Below are positions 48,106 through 60,150 of a stretch of 64,000 nt of DNA, one piece after another. The stretch comes from Echeneis naucrates (taxonomy: Eukaryota; Chordata; Actinopteri; Carangiformes; Echeneidae). Made by a program: the position numbers and the translations under genes. The stretch is from positions 2,846,501 to 2,910,500 of the forward strand of contig NC_042529.1 in NCBI RefSeq assembly GCF_900963305.1, written 5' to 3'. The notes beneath the pieces were generated by a model. That model had not been told where the DNA came from, did no database searches, and saw only the letters and a list, made by a program, of their open reading frames with translations. Within the stretch, counting starts at the first letter, position 1. Every line of letters begins with the position of its first letter.

Positions 48106-48185
48106 CTAACCTCTGTCTGTGGTCACTACCCTTTGGTAAGGATGGATTCTCTTGTCGTGGCGTCGTACCTTAGTGGTCATGGCAC
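48106..48185 (-). CDS. qki2: Alternative terminal exon, QKI-5-type nuclear tail
   Basis: After a gttagcag acceptor the frame reads [19 protein letters not shown], then VVTTDRG and a TAG at 48108-48106. The RIHPYQR core matches the RVHPYQR nuclear localisation signal of mammalian QKI-5. The end is shorter and different from the mammalian ADRAATGN ending. Confidence 0.9.
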
Positions 48186-51100
48186 CTGCTAACAGCCATT
48201 GACATCGCCAAAACAGAACACAGAAGGTTACTCATCAGAAAGACATCAAACAGTCCACCCATGGCACCAACATCAGTAAAACCAGGAATTCACAAAGTGT
48301 CTAGGCTGAAGGTGAAAAATAAGCAAAAAAAACATCTCACTTCTAAGAGACAGATTTTTTTTTTTGTTGTTTTGTGGTCTTCTGTTTTCTAAGGAAAATA
48401 TTAATCCAAACCCACTAAACTCAGACTAAGTTTCACTATTAGATTCAACATCAGCTGTAAGTAAAGTCACTCTATAGCACTGCGATCAAAATAAGCTTTA
48501 ACGTATGTATATTAAATCACGAACAGCAGCGCTAAAATAACTATGGGCTCACTAAAAATAGGGTTAAAAATTACAAGCGGAAGCTAAACTATTTTAAAAA
48601 AGTTAAATTGCTGTCACACCACAACGCTAGTCTGCTAATACAAAGAGGAAATGAACAGGAATGGACACTTGACTACAGAATGACTGTCGGGGGAATCTGT
48701 CATCCTAAAGTATGAGCAAACTCTGGATATTTGCTCTGTGGGACAAGTATGTCTGTGTCGGTGGGGCTGGAGGGGTTAGGGAGGGAGGCAGGGGAGGATG
48801 GGGGAGGGGGGTGTCTCTGCAAGCCAGTCCGAGTGTGTGCTAGGAAGGGTTGCTATCGCTTAGCCTTTGGTTGGGAAAGCCATACCTGCAAAGACACAGG
48901 GAGAAGAGACTGTTAGCCCAGAAGTTAGTCTCAGCACTCGTCAGTGTACATCACGGATGTATTACAAGAGCTGGATACGGCAGCCAATTTGTTCCAGTGG
49001 CAAACTGAACGATAATGGCCTAAAGATCTGTTATCAGTCCTGGCCTAGCTGTTCCGGGTTTGGAGCTTTGTTGAGTAAAGGTTGTTTATCTTTATAAAGA
49101 TGTGACTTAGAGCTCCTTGGTGATAGTGCCAGGAGCAGTTTGACTGAAAGATCCCAAATGATCGTCACCTTTTATCACGAAACTTCACGAGCAAACTCCG
49201 TAAGCTGAGAGAGACAGAGGAATTCAGTTGAAGCTGAACAATGAAAAAAGCTTTGTGTATAAGTGTGTTATCACAACGTTCCCCTCCTCCCCAACGTTGG
49301 ATGTCGACATGTAATGCCCACAGGGAAACTGAGTAAAGCACTGCCTCAGCAAACATCTGTCCTCTGGAGTTCAGCTCTCTTTCTAATATTTGGCCAGCTG
49401 GGTTCCGGTATACGTGGGCTTTCGCTGGCTGAAATTTAAACCCCAACAATTCAATGTTTGTAAAACATCATCAGAGCTTAGAAAAGCTTGTTAGTGTATG
49501 CACTTGGTGAGCAACTCTCATTGGAGCCCAGTATCCAGTTCTCACAATACATCCATTGACCATGAATGGAAGTGATGAACTCCTCAATGAACATACCTAA
49601 TACTCCAGTCGAGTCAATGGGGTATTCCAATATGGAGGGCGTGAGTGTGTAAGGATACTCGTAGGGCGTGTAGATGATTCCAGATTCGGGCCCTTGCTGC
49701 ACCAGCGCCGGGTGCGGATTGGCTCCCGGCACGAGGGTGGAGCTCTGGATCTGACGAATGAGAGGCATGATGGTCGGCGTGGTGACGGGGGCGGGGTTGC
49801 GCAGGGTGGGAGGCAGGACGGGCGTCGGGCCTGTGATGATCCGAGGCGCCTGAGGGGTAGCTAGCGGGAAGGTGGCGGTGGCTGCGCGGCAAAATCGTGC
49901 AAATATGCGCACACACACACACACAGACCCACAAACAGGCGAGCACACGCACAATAGGCAGGGGAGAAGAGCAGAGGACAAACAGACTATTTAACAGGAG
50001 AGACAGAGGCATTGTTCACATGTACAGTGGACTCCTGGAACAAGACCCCTCCTTTGTCACCCACCCACCCTCCTCCACATGTTAACTGTGATGTCATCCT
50101 TACGCGTCTTGACATTGGCGTCTCTGTAGGTCCCATTGAGAATGGCCAGCTCCATCAGCTGCATTTTCTTCAGGTTGTCCTCCCCCTCGGCCTACACCAA
50201 CACACCACGCACAGCACAGCACTGTCATTCACAACATTTCACAGCCCAATGAATCAACTTTTGTCAGAGTCCGCTCCAAAAGTCAGAAAGCGTGCGAATA
50301 TGTTGTAGCTCAATCTGAGTCCATCTAAATGTTTTCAAAAGGGAAAGAAGATTTTTTGTTTTTTTTTTTAAACACTGTCTCCAGTGCAGGCGGCTGGACC
50401 TCGAACACCACTCAGGACGTATTTAGTATCAAACCCGCCAGCGTCTTAGCTTCAGTTACAGCTTGGTGAGAAGCTGGACTGATTTACAGTTGGAGAGCAA
50501 GGGCAGCGGGGTTAAAACAACACATATCATTAACTTTAGCTGCCACACTCACAGATTAACAGGTGTTTGAGCTCCTGATTGCTTATAGACATTTCTCACA
50601 TCCGATACTTCGCTCTGGTTAGAGCAGGAAGTGATGGCTGATTGCTGCAATAGAAATCCCCCGCTGGTCTTTTCAGGCTGTTTCTATTGTTGTAAATAAT
50701 GCAGCGAAGGAAAAAGGGAAAGAGCCTTGTGATTTCAGGGGGTTAATGAAAGAGGGGATAATTTCGAAAGAAGCAAGCCCCTGTGTCTGCATGCCCACGC
50801 AGTGTCCCTTTACATTTCTTATTCGTCATTTTTGTTTTTATGTATGTCTGTGAAGGGAGGGGCAGGGGGGAGGTAGGTGGGCCGGAGAATGTGAGAAATG
50901 TTGAGGAGTGCAATCAAAATGTCCTTTTGTGTGGAGAACGGGACAAAAAAAAAAAAAAAAAAAAAGCCCAGATAGAAAAAGGAAAATACTGTAGCCAGTA
51001 GTTGGGAATGAAGTGAGTTGTGAACAAGTGAAAAGAGTGATGGAGTGGGGAGGACGAGTGAACAGACTCTCCATTCATTCCCCCAGCCTTTCAAACAACC

Positions 51101-54100
51101 CGGGGTTACCATGGAAACCCCTTTATGTGTGTACCCTAATTACCCTAACTCCTTACACATAGTCTCTCACACAGGGACACACACACACACAAAAACACAA
51201 GAAAGACACAAACACACTCACACTTTTTGGACTGACAATCCCCTTCCCCCTTCCATGCATACCAACACAGTGAACCCTCATCCAGTCACACACAGTTTTT
51301 CCATCAATCCAGGCCGTAATATCTGACACTTGTGCGAGTGTTTGTGTGTGCGTTGTCGGACCGATACTCACAGCAGGCACCAGAAGTTTCTTGACCTCGT
51401 TGATGGCCCTCTGGAGTTTGATCTTGGCTCGGTTGTGTGTGTCCTCCACTGTGATCAGGACGTGGAGGTCCTCGCTCAGGTGCTCCCAGTTGGGCTTCCC
51501 TCGGTTCATCTCCTCCTGGAACATGCAAACGTTAGAAAAAACAAAAAAAAAAAAGAAACTTGGAGTGAGTGCACCACACAAGCTCGGTTCAGAGCTGCAG
51601 AGACAAAACAGGATTTCACTCTTCTTCTTCTGTTTTTGGCTCAGTTTGTGGATCGGCCTCCGACTGTGCGCACACACACACACACACAAGGCTCAAGGTT
51701 GTGAAATGCAGCTTTGGAAGCGCCAGGAAACTCATGAAATAACCATTTTGCCCTAAAGTGCTGACACAAGTCTGTTGTTTCATTTTCTTGAAGCTTCCGC
51801 AGATTATTTTTGAAACACATTTCTGAGTCATCTATTTACAGTCAATGCTCTTTATCTCATCTATTCTTTGTCTCATATAATGTCCAATCAGTGACAGCAT
51901 TGGTGCCAAAATGCAATCATTTGGGAAAAATGTAAAATACAGACACTGTTGCTGTTTTTAGTTAGTCTCCGATCGGGTAGCGTTGTCTGTTTCAGATAAC
52001 TTTGTGTTGACGCACCAAACCGAAGCTGGATTAGCTGCTTTTCTCTGTTGTTTTACTCAGACAAGTAAAAAGGAAGATCTAAAGAAAGTCCATTGGCTCA
52101 GAGAACCTGAGAGCGGGAGTTGTTTTTATTTTTAGCTCCATTAACTTTGGGAAATGGCAATATCAGTCCAGCACTTTGGTCTAGACTGAAATATCAAATT
52201 TTTCAATGGATTGTTATGAAATGTTCTTCAGACATTTGTGGTTGCCAAAGGATGAGTCCTCTCAACTGCAGCACCTCTCCCTCTTGCTGTAAGTCAAAAG
52301 GGAAGTTTGACAGCCAATGTTGGATAAACAAAGCTGGAGGAAGTTAAGGTTAAGGCAATTGGTGGTTGGTCAGCAGAAAGTGACGGGCTGACTTTGAACT
52401 TGATTTTACATTGATCACACAGTAACGTTTGATTTCTCACATGAAGACGTGAACTTCCTGCTCTATGACTGCTGTCTTTTCTCTCCGCATTCAAGTCCGT
52501 TTCCAACATGGACGGACAGCCCGCTTTGCGAACGAACTCATGACCTGACCCTTATCTGTCTTCCTCGCTGTTACCTCTTACTTCCAGCTTTTATGCTAAG
52601 CTAAGCTAAACTAACCCTCAGCTGGCTGCAGCTCCACATTTAAGAGGAAGAAAGCGACAAAGTTGGCTTTGCAAAACTTCTCCTTCACATACAGCCTCAC
52701 AGAGCCTCCAAAGAAGCCTCCACTAGCAGATGTTAATGAAATAACTAACAAGTTGCAGCTCTGTAAAAAGTGAAATTATGAATCCTTCTGCCTGGTGGGA
52801 GATTGTGCTCTCTGTGGATGTTTGGTCAAGTGAGACATATCATTTTGAAGAACACTAAAAGTCAACATCTTTCCCCTCCTCTCCCCCTGTTGCCTCCCAC
52901 GGTGTCTCTGTTTTCCTTCCTTTCCGACTCTGTGTGTGTCTGTTTAAGTGTGTGTCTCTTGCTCTCTGAGGGGCGTGCGGGGTAGGGAATGTTCTGGAGA
53001 GAGAGAGAGAGAGAACAAGATAGATAGATAGAAAGAGAGGGAGAGGGGGGCGGGTGTGGTGGTGGAGGAATGCTGGACTTGCTCCACCTGCCGTTTGGAA
53101 AGCTTGAGCCGAGTCCGTCCAACAGCAGACACCAGGGGAGAGGAAGGGAGGACAGATGGACTGAACACCAGGACAGGAGAGAAAAACTGAGCACCAGAAA
53201 CTGAGTGTTGGAGAATTAGATAGGCAGATAGATAGATGTGATCTCTGATCACCCAAATATTAATAAACCTCAGCCTCCTGCTGTTTTTTTTCTTCTTGCA
53301 TCTGTTTTTATTTTTATTTCCAACCCTTAATCCTTTTTCTTGGACCTGGGGGCCACAACATGTTTTCTACATTTCATATTACAGCTGAACATTTTTCCAA
53401 AGCAAATCAAAGTTGTATTACAAGCTTTACCTCAAACGCTTCTTGACATCGTGTTCTTGTTTATTTCTCTGTTCAGTCTTGTTACCGCTGAGTGGTAACA
53501 TGTCTCAAAATGTGCTCAATTCAAAGCACAAACAAACGTTGGTGATGGTTCGATGATGGACCAGGTGGACCGACAAATGGAAGCCTGGATGATTAAAGGG
53601 GTCTGAAATTTCATGAAAGTGTCGATTTGCTTTTTTGAGAGTCGGTCTCTAAAATAGAAACCACTCACATGTCTGTACAGTAAATAGGAAGCTAGTTAGG
53701 TTGGCTTGACATGTAGACAGGATAAAGGGGGAAGGAGCTAACCTACCTGTGGCATCCAAAGCTCAGTAAACATCCCTTTTGTTTAACTCATGAAAAATCA
53801 TGGTATTATAAGTGGATTACGTGCCAGACTGTTTCCTGGGAAGTTGTCACAAACAATAATTAACTAATAGACTAATTCAACAAACATGTTGCTACATTTT
53901 TGGACTTTAGGGTGCCAGCAGGTGGAAAACCAGTATTCATACTGAACTGAGCTCGTCAACAAGTTCGTCGAAGACTTCGGAAACTGTCACATTACTCCTA
54001 AACCAGGTTGTGAAAAGATAGGAGCGTGTGTCTTGTTGTGCGTACCTTCTTCTTGTCTCTCATGGAGCCCTTTCCTCGGACCATGATCTTGCAGCCGGTT

Positions 54101-54470
54101 TCTGCCTCCAGTTGTTTGGCTGTGAGCCCACGTGGGCCGAGGATCCTCCCTACGAAGTTGAACTACGCGAACGAGCAAAGCACACAGATTAAGAGTAATC
54201 AAGGGAGATGAGACACATTATACATCACACAACTTTCTTTCTTTCTTTTTTTTTTTTTTTTTTGTACTGCGTGTATTTGTTCAGATGCTCGGGGGTGAGT
54301 GTGCGGCTTTGAGGTTTGTGCATCTGTAATGTGTCTGTGTTACTAAGAGAGACAAAAATAGCTCATTATATGGGTGCTGGCTGGTGCTGGTGGCATGACA
54401 GGACAGCACCGTTCTCTTAACCTTATCTGTCACTCGGACTGAGTGATTAACTAGACAGCTGCCCCTGAGA

Positions 54471-54506
<36 letters not shown>

Positions 54507-57491
54507 CTTAAACCACTGTCCCTCTGGTTTGTCTTACGCTAACATTTGTCCGATTTCCTTCACACTCGGTTTAACCGAATGTTCACTTCAAAGTGTTTCG
54601 ACATACTCCAGGATGACCCTTGTCTTCATACCAAACACTCACAGATAGAGGAACTGCTCTCTAAATTTAACCCTGATCTCAACTGTTTTCTAGTGCGTTC
54701 CTCTGTCTGCGCTGTGTGTGTGTGTCCTGTTAGTCTTCTGTCATGTGAGTGAGGACAGCCTGTCATTGTACTCTGTGATTGGCGAGCTGATACATGGAGA
54801 AAATCATGTGAGCTGTTCAATTTGGATCAACGCAACTCATATTGAAGTGCTTAACCGTCCTTGGCGTGAGCAGCGATGTGCTGGTGCTGGTGAAGTCTCC
54901 TCATTACAGCGAACCTGACTTAATGTTGGGGGGGGCGCAGGGGGAAACCTTAATCCACCTTTTTAAGCTGTTATAAATATTTATAGTGTCAACTTGAGGC
55001 TGACAAGGAGGGAATTTAAATTAAATTTCTTTAAGTAAACAAAACTGATTTTAATCAGAATTTTAAATTCATGGGAAAGATCAATTTTTATCGCACTGTA
55101 AAGAGTGTCCAAGAGCCATTATTGATCAGTCTGAAGTCTCGATTACATCACTGGTTGTGAGCGCAGATGTTTTCAGAGCTGAATGAAGTCACAGATAAAA
55201 GGTAAAGTAAAATGTGCCTGTGGTTAAAGAAAACAGCTGCGAGTAGACGGAGGGACGACAGCAAAAAGTAAACGGGGACTCCTCTGAAAGGTCGGAGGTC
55301 ACAGATTCGTACACTCACGTCAGGGTACTCTTTGACAGGCACGTAGAGCTTCTCCTGCAACTGGGCCACGGGGCCGATGGCCTCGGGAAGCTCCTCCATG
55401 TCCCGCCCGTTGAACATGCCGCCGTTCAGTGTGTCGTTGTACATGTCTTTGCGAACCCTGCCGATTTCTTGGGGACACAAAAGAAGAGAAACAGGGACAA
55501 TCAGTGAAAGCTGGCAAGGCGGTGGTGGGGGCGAAACAAGTTTCCACATTTCTTTACGCCGTGTTTTTAGTACGGTGACTCACTGTCACCAGAATTACAG
55601 GAGGCTCTGAATGTGACAGCAGACAGACAGACAGACACAAGCATTCGGCACCACAATGTCAAATCTAACCGCTCAATGTTTTGCAATCAGGCCTCCTTTA
55701 TTTCTGACAATTTCAATCTTTCCATTTCCTCGCCCAACCACGTTTGACACAGATAAACACAGTAACACAAGCTGTTCGACTTTCGCTTTGTAAATAATAA
55801 GGCCAGAGAAAATCCTGTGTGTTTGTTGATGTCACAGTGACATGCTCTACCTACTGGAGGGCAAACAAAACAATATTTATTGTTGATAAATCTGTGAAAC
55901 ATTCTTCTAAAGCCATCAAATGAATCTATAAAAGATTTTCAGGGACTCAAACATCGTCTTTTGTGCCACTAGCAGTCCAAACCAACCTCATATGTTCAGT
56001 TAACAATGATTTGGAAAGTTGTAACAACTGCAAAACAAAATAGTTGCCAGTTGATTTTCTTGATCTGGTAAAACAAAACTCTAGCAAACCCTCAAAGCGT
56101 CAGTAATCTGTCCTTATCAGGAGCAGAGACTGCAATTTGCTATCTAAGGTGATATTTAAAAACAACAAAAAACAAACTTAATCAACTGATTTTAGCTCTG
56201 AGATCGATTTCCCAAAATGTCAAATTTCAAGGTTCGGCCCAGAAGCAGCATCCTACATGACACTATGTCTGCCCGTCTGTTTGTTTAGGGTTGTCTCAAT
56301 GACCAATGCCTGCCTCTGATGCCTTTGTAATGACACACTAGCACAATAATAACTGACTACTGCACCACACACACACACACAGACCCCAGGGTTGAACTCA
56401 CACTTACACACACACGCACACACACATGACAGAATAACTCCCTTGAGGGGAGTAAATATCATCTGACCTAAGCAGGCTGACAGCCACGTCTCCCTGCTCT
56501 GAGAGTGATAGGTCTGACCATAATAACTACAGTAGGACACTATAATTACAGCCACAGCCACAGTGACAACGGCGATCCTCTAATAACCTATTCTGACCCG
56601 TTACAGACCAAAAGTGACTATTAAAAAAAACAAACACACACAAATGCAACAGAAATCTGCACAGACAAGCAGGTCGACTTTGAGTTAAATCAGAGAGCAA
56701 CTCTCTGGAAGAGAACGAGCAGCGAAAGAAGAACAAGAGCTTTGAAGAAGAGAATGATAAACTTGGGGGTGCACTGTGACAGGCCTTATCTTAACACTTC
56801 AACCTCTTGTAGGTTTATAAATAGACCAAAAGAAGCGTTTCTTATTGCCCTGCACAAAGTTTTTTGGTACGGGGCGCTTATGCCTGAGTGGCTTGTCCAC
56901 ATAACTCAGGCAGAAGATACAGCCAGGCTGAAAATGGGCACAGCACAAAGCCTTTCACTCCGAGCCGTGGGTGTCACATTATCAGTGTCTGAGGGACGAA
57001 CGTGCACACGGCCAGGGGACGTTACGCTGACCCATTTGTCTGAGGCCTGCCTGGTATGAACGCAACCTTACTGCGTCATAAGACGCGTGAGAGAGCACAA
57101 ACTCAGGACTTTGGTGATCCTGATGTGCAGCAGCAACAAGAGGCCCCAGAAAGTGGCATGTGAACAAATGATCTGTGTGGTTTTTATTTTTCAAAAGGAA
57201 GGTGATGCAAAGTGATTCCACTTTGCAGAGCTGGGATTCCTGTTCGAAACAGCCCTCTAAGTGCAAATTCAGGGCTGCTTGGATGAGAAAAAAAAAAAAA
57301 AAGAAAGAAAAAAGAAGTGCACTGAGCGTCTCTTTTGGACTTTGGAGGCTGCGAGTCGCCTCAGATCAAATATTTTACCCTGTTACATGCTGCCGTTCCT
57401 GCTCAGGGATGGGCTGCAGCATTCACATAAGCCTGCGCATTAGGTCACTGGGAAAGACTAACAACTGTCTGTTTGTTCCCATCAGCGAATG

Positions 57492-57526
<35 letters not shown>

Positions 57527-57851
57527 CAGAGGCTGTGCTCATCTGCTGCTTGAAACAAATTAAAACTGTGACTCCAGGCCTTTTACAAACCCCGTCCACC
57601 TGAAGTGTGATCACGACAGTTCAGAGAGCTGATTAAAAATCATTTTAATCTCAGCCAAGAAAAGGTGGAATGGTGGTGATGAAGATGAGGAGGAGGAGGA
57701 GGAGGTTACCTTCATCCAGCAGCCGCTCCAGGTGCGTAAAGATGCCGCTGAAGTTGGGCAGAGAGCTCATCACCTTCCTGTCGTTCATCAGCTGCATCAG
57801 GTAGTCCGGGTTGGACTTGGGTCGCTCCTTCACCTCTGTCTCCCCCACCAT
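48106..57851 (-). CDS. qki2: Quaking KH-domain RNA-binding protein (STAR family)
   Basis: RNA-binding regulator of splicing, stability and translation that recognises ACUAAY plus UAAY. Shared minus-strand exons: 57851-57710, 55467-55319, 54162-54046, 51515-51372, 50191-50104, 49881-49597. They join in frame to either terminal exon: 48885-48860 (QKI-6 type, 316 aa) or 48185-48106 (QKI-5 type, 334 aa). QUA1 is at about residues 12-82 ([18 protein letters not shown]), KH at about 83-180 ([29 protein letters not shown]), QUA2 at about 184-213 ([19 protein letters not shown]), then a Pro/Thr-rich linker with [11 protein letters not shown]. The N-terminal [16 protein letters not shown] insert and the linker differ from mammalian QKI and resemble what I recall of zebrafish qki2; the paralogue assignment is tentative, the family is certain. 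Confidence 0.93.
48860..48885 (-). CDS. qki2: Alternative terminal exon, QKI-6-type tail
   Basis: After a ctttgcag acceptor the joined frame reads GMAFPTKG and stops at TAA (48862-48860). This is identical to the eight-residue tail of mammalian QKI-6, the isoform active in translation control. The exon boundary keeps phase with exon 6 (G|GT). Confidence 0.93.
48912..48929 (-). promoter_or_regulatory. Bipartite Quaking response element upstream of the QKI-6 exon
   Basis: The minus strand reads ACTAAC, then eight bases (TTCTGGGC), then TAAC, exactly the ACUAAY-N(1-20)-UAAY form of the QRE. It ends 26 bases before the terminal exon. ACTAAC also matches the branch-point consensus, so a bound Quaking protein could compete with branch-point recognition. 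Confidence 0.6.
50945..50965 (+). repeat. Poly(A) run within a quaking intron
   Basis: Uninterrupted A run of about 21 bases in the intron between exons 4 and 5 (minus-strand gene). Confidence 0.85.
52125..52330 (+). repeat. Degraded interspersed repeat, family A copy
   Basis: Contains gcactttggtctagactg, aaatatcaaatttttcaatg, gattgttatgaaatgttc, cagacatttgtggttgcc and aaaggatgagtcct. The blocks match those at 8388-8482 and, inverted, at 23590-23935. Confidence 0.5.
52575..52660 (+). repeat. Degraded interspersed repeat, family B copy
   Basis: Cttccagcttttatgctaag, followed by ctaagctaaactaaccctc, then ggctgcagctcc. It matches the segment at 31082-31140. Confidence 0.5.
54163..55318 (-). 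other. Quaking intron 2
   Basis: About 1.2 kb, including a poly(T) run at about 54243-54263 and the (GT)n run. No further exon recognised. Confidence 0.6.
54474..54506 (+). repeat. (GT)n microsatellite in quaking intron 2
   Basis: Perfect GT run of about 15 units. Confidence 0.9.
55905..56080 (+). repeat. Degraded interspersed repeat, family C
   Basis: The end of the segment (caaaatagttgccagttgat, then tttcttgat) resembles a common teleost repeat I recall by its caaaatagttggcgattaat motif. Related gattagtcggttaat sequence occurs near 2945-2990. Boundaries and class are uncertain. Confidence 0.35.
57489..57524 (+). repeat. (GT)n microsatellite in quaking intron 1
   Basis: Perfect GT run of about 17 units. 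Confidence 0.9.
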
Positions 57852-58500
57852 GGCTTTTTATTTCAAAAACTGTGACCAAGTCTTAAAAAAAAAACAAAAA
57901 AAAAAAACAAAAACAAAAACAAAAACAACTTATAGGGAAGAGGAGGAGGAGAGGAGGAGGAGGAGGAGGATGATGAGGGGAGAGGGAGGGAGGGGGTAAT
58001 TTAAAAATAACAGTGATAATACTACGGAGAGGAAAAAGGAAAAATAAAGGAGGAGAGGAGGAACCGTGAGGAGCCCCCGGGGTTTCCGCCTCTGGTTGGC
58101 GGAGAGAGCTCAAACCTCAGCCCCGGATGAGCCGACCGTCCCTCCGGTTCGGGTCTCTCTCTGTCTGCTGGAGTTTGTAAAAAAAAAACAACAACAAAAA
58201 AAAAAAAAAAAGTTCCTTATCGGTGGGAGTTCGTCTCAGTTTGGACACTTTCAGCGGATCCACGCACTTGTCCTGCGGCCCTGCGGTGTCCTGCGGCCCG
58301 GCTGCTCCGCCCGTGTCCGCCCGGTGTGTCGGTATTTCTGCGGATCATATGATTACAGTACGGCGGCTGCACGAGTGGGCTGCCGGGAGCGCGCCGCGCG
58401 TAGCCGCTGTCAGAGGGGAGGAGGCTCGTGCCCGCCCCCCTGCTCTTGCCCCCGCCTTGTCCATCTCCATCTTGCCCACACTTGGACAGCATAAAGCTGA
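57852..58500 (-). promoter_or_regulatory. Quaking 5' UTR and CpG-rich promoter
   Basis: Upstream of the start codon on the minus strand the sequence has CT- and A-rich UTR-like tracts (57880-58010, 58170-58215). It then becomes GC-rich with dense CpG at about 58240-58480 (for example gggagcgcgccgcgcgtagc on the + strand). No TATA box seen. This is the expected CpG-island promoter, but the start site is not determined. Confidence 0.5.
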
Positions 58501-58817
58501 AGGTATGTCCACCTGTCCTCCAGCAGACAGTGTGTGTCCGTGTGTGTCCGTGTGTGTCCGTGTGTGTTGCACTAAATGATTTTCTAGGTGTTGAGGAGTT
58601 GTTGAACTTTTATTGGACGCACCTGCTGAGATGGATCAAGCCGAAGGTCAGAGGTCAGACCATCTGAAGGTCAAAAGACACAAAAAGAGGCAAAACAACC
58701 GCAAAGTGATGCAAACATGATCACAAAGACACACAAATCTGTTTCAAAGGCAGACAGAACAGCTACAGAGACACAAAATAGCGACACAGAGTCCCAAAAC
58801 AACCACAGACACACAAA

Positions 58818-59250
58818 ATGACAACAAAGAATCAGAAATCAACCACAAAGACACACAAAATGACTGCAAAGAGTCACAAATCAACCACAAAGACACACAA
58901 AATGACTACAAAGAATCAGAAAAACAACCACAAAGACACACAAAATGACTACAAAGAGTCACAAATCAACCACAAAGACACACAAAATGACTACAAAGAG
59001 TCACAAATCAACCACAAAGACACACAAAATGACAACAAAGAGTCAGAAATCAACCACAAAGACACACAAAATGACTACAAAGAATCAGAAAATCAACCAC
59101 ACAGACACACAAAATGACTACAAAGAGTCACAAATCAACTGCAAAGACACACAAAATGACTACAAAGAATCAGAAAAACAACCACAAAGACACACAAAAT
59201 GACTACAAAGAGTCACAAATCAACCACAAAGACACACAAAATGTCAACTA
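58818..59250 (+). repeat. 42-bp minisatellite, about 10-11 units
   Basis: Tandem units of 42-43 bases, each with accacaaagacacacaaaat, then gactacaaagag or gaatcag variants. Degenerate copies extend to about 58670 on the left and 59540 on the right. Because 42 is a multiple of 3, open frames of repeated 14-residue blocks (MTTKSHKSTTKTHK) appear by chance; I do not regard them as genes. Confidence 0.85.
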
Positions 59251-59540
59251 AGAATCCTGAAGAGAGGATTGACAACAGAGACACAATAACTGACACAAAA
59301 CAGAGAAACAAAGTGACCATAAAGTGATGCACAACATGCACAGACACACAAAACAACCACAAAGACACACAAAACTACTGCAAAGATTCCCTTGGAGTGG
59401 AAAACAACCACAGAGACACAAAATAACAGGCACAAAATGACCACTCACCTCAGACTAACACGAAACAGGTCAAAGTAAACACAAAATAACCATAAAGAGA
59501 CAACAAGGAGGCACAAAATCACCAACAGGTGCAGAATAAC

Positions 59541-60115
59541 AACAAATATAACACAACAGCTTTGGTGTTCATGGCTCAAAATAAAATAACCAGGAAATTG
59601 ACGTGTAATCACCAGAAAGACTGAAAACATACTCAACACTTTTCCTCCACAGATAATTACTCCCATCTTTCATCAGTCTGTCCTTTATTTATTTTACAGG
59701 AAGTCGTTTTAAAACCTAAAAAATATTAATTACGAACTCCAGCAAAATATAAAAGAAAAAGCCTGTTTACTTGGATGAATCACTTAAATAATTTATTTAT
59801 CATGAAAATTATTGATGCTTCGTTCTGTCTTACGCCATCCAGCAGACCACACTGAAATCAGATTTGAACTTTTCCTTGTGATGAAGTGTTTTATTTCAGT
59901 AAATAGTCTGGCCCGCTGTCCCCCTCCCTCGAGGTTCACACTGTCCACTTTGAGGACTTCTGTCAGGGATCCTGAAATAATAAGACAGTGTGAAGTGTGT
60001 TTGTCCCCTCTGGGTGGCCTCCCCCCTCAGGCAGGGAGAGAAATGTTATTGCTGAAGGAACAGATAGGTGCTAGGATCTAAAGTTAACTTGTTGTAAATC
60101 ACACACACTTGCTCA

Positions 60116-60150
<35 letters not shown>

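Larger units (their letters stand above)
51516..54045 (-). other. Quaking intron 3, containing repeats
   Basis: About 2.5 kb of intron without recognised exons. It contains family A and family B repeat copies (annotated separately), and GA- and CT-rich DNA at about 52985-53060. Confidence 0.55.
55468..57709 (-). other. Quaking intron 1
   Basis: About 2.2 kb between exons 1 and 2. It contains an old interspersed repeat near 55905-56080, a (GT)n run at about 57489-57524 and poly(A) near 57287-57303. No additional exon recognised. Confidence 0.6.

Noticed and set aside
58818-59202. Open frames of repeated 14-residue blocks rich in Thr, Lys and His
   Set aside because: They arise from a 42-bp tandem repeat whose unit is a multiple of three. 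There is no splice context, no family similarity and the open frames occur in more than one phase.
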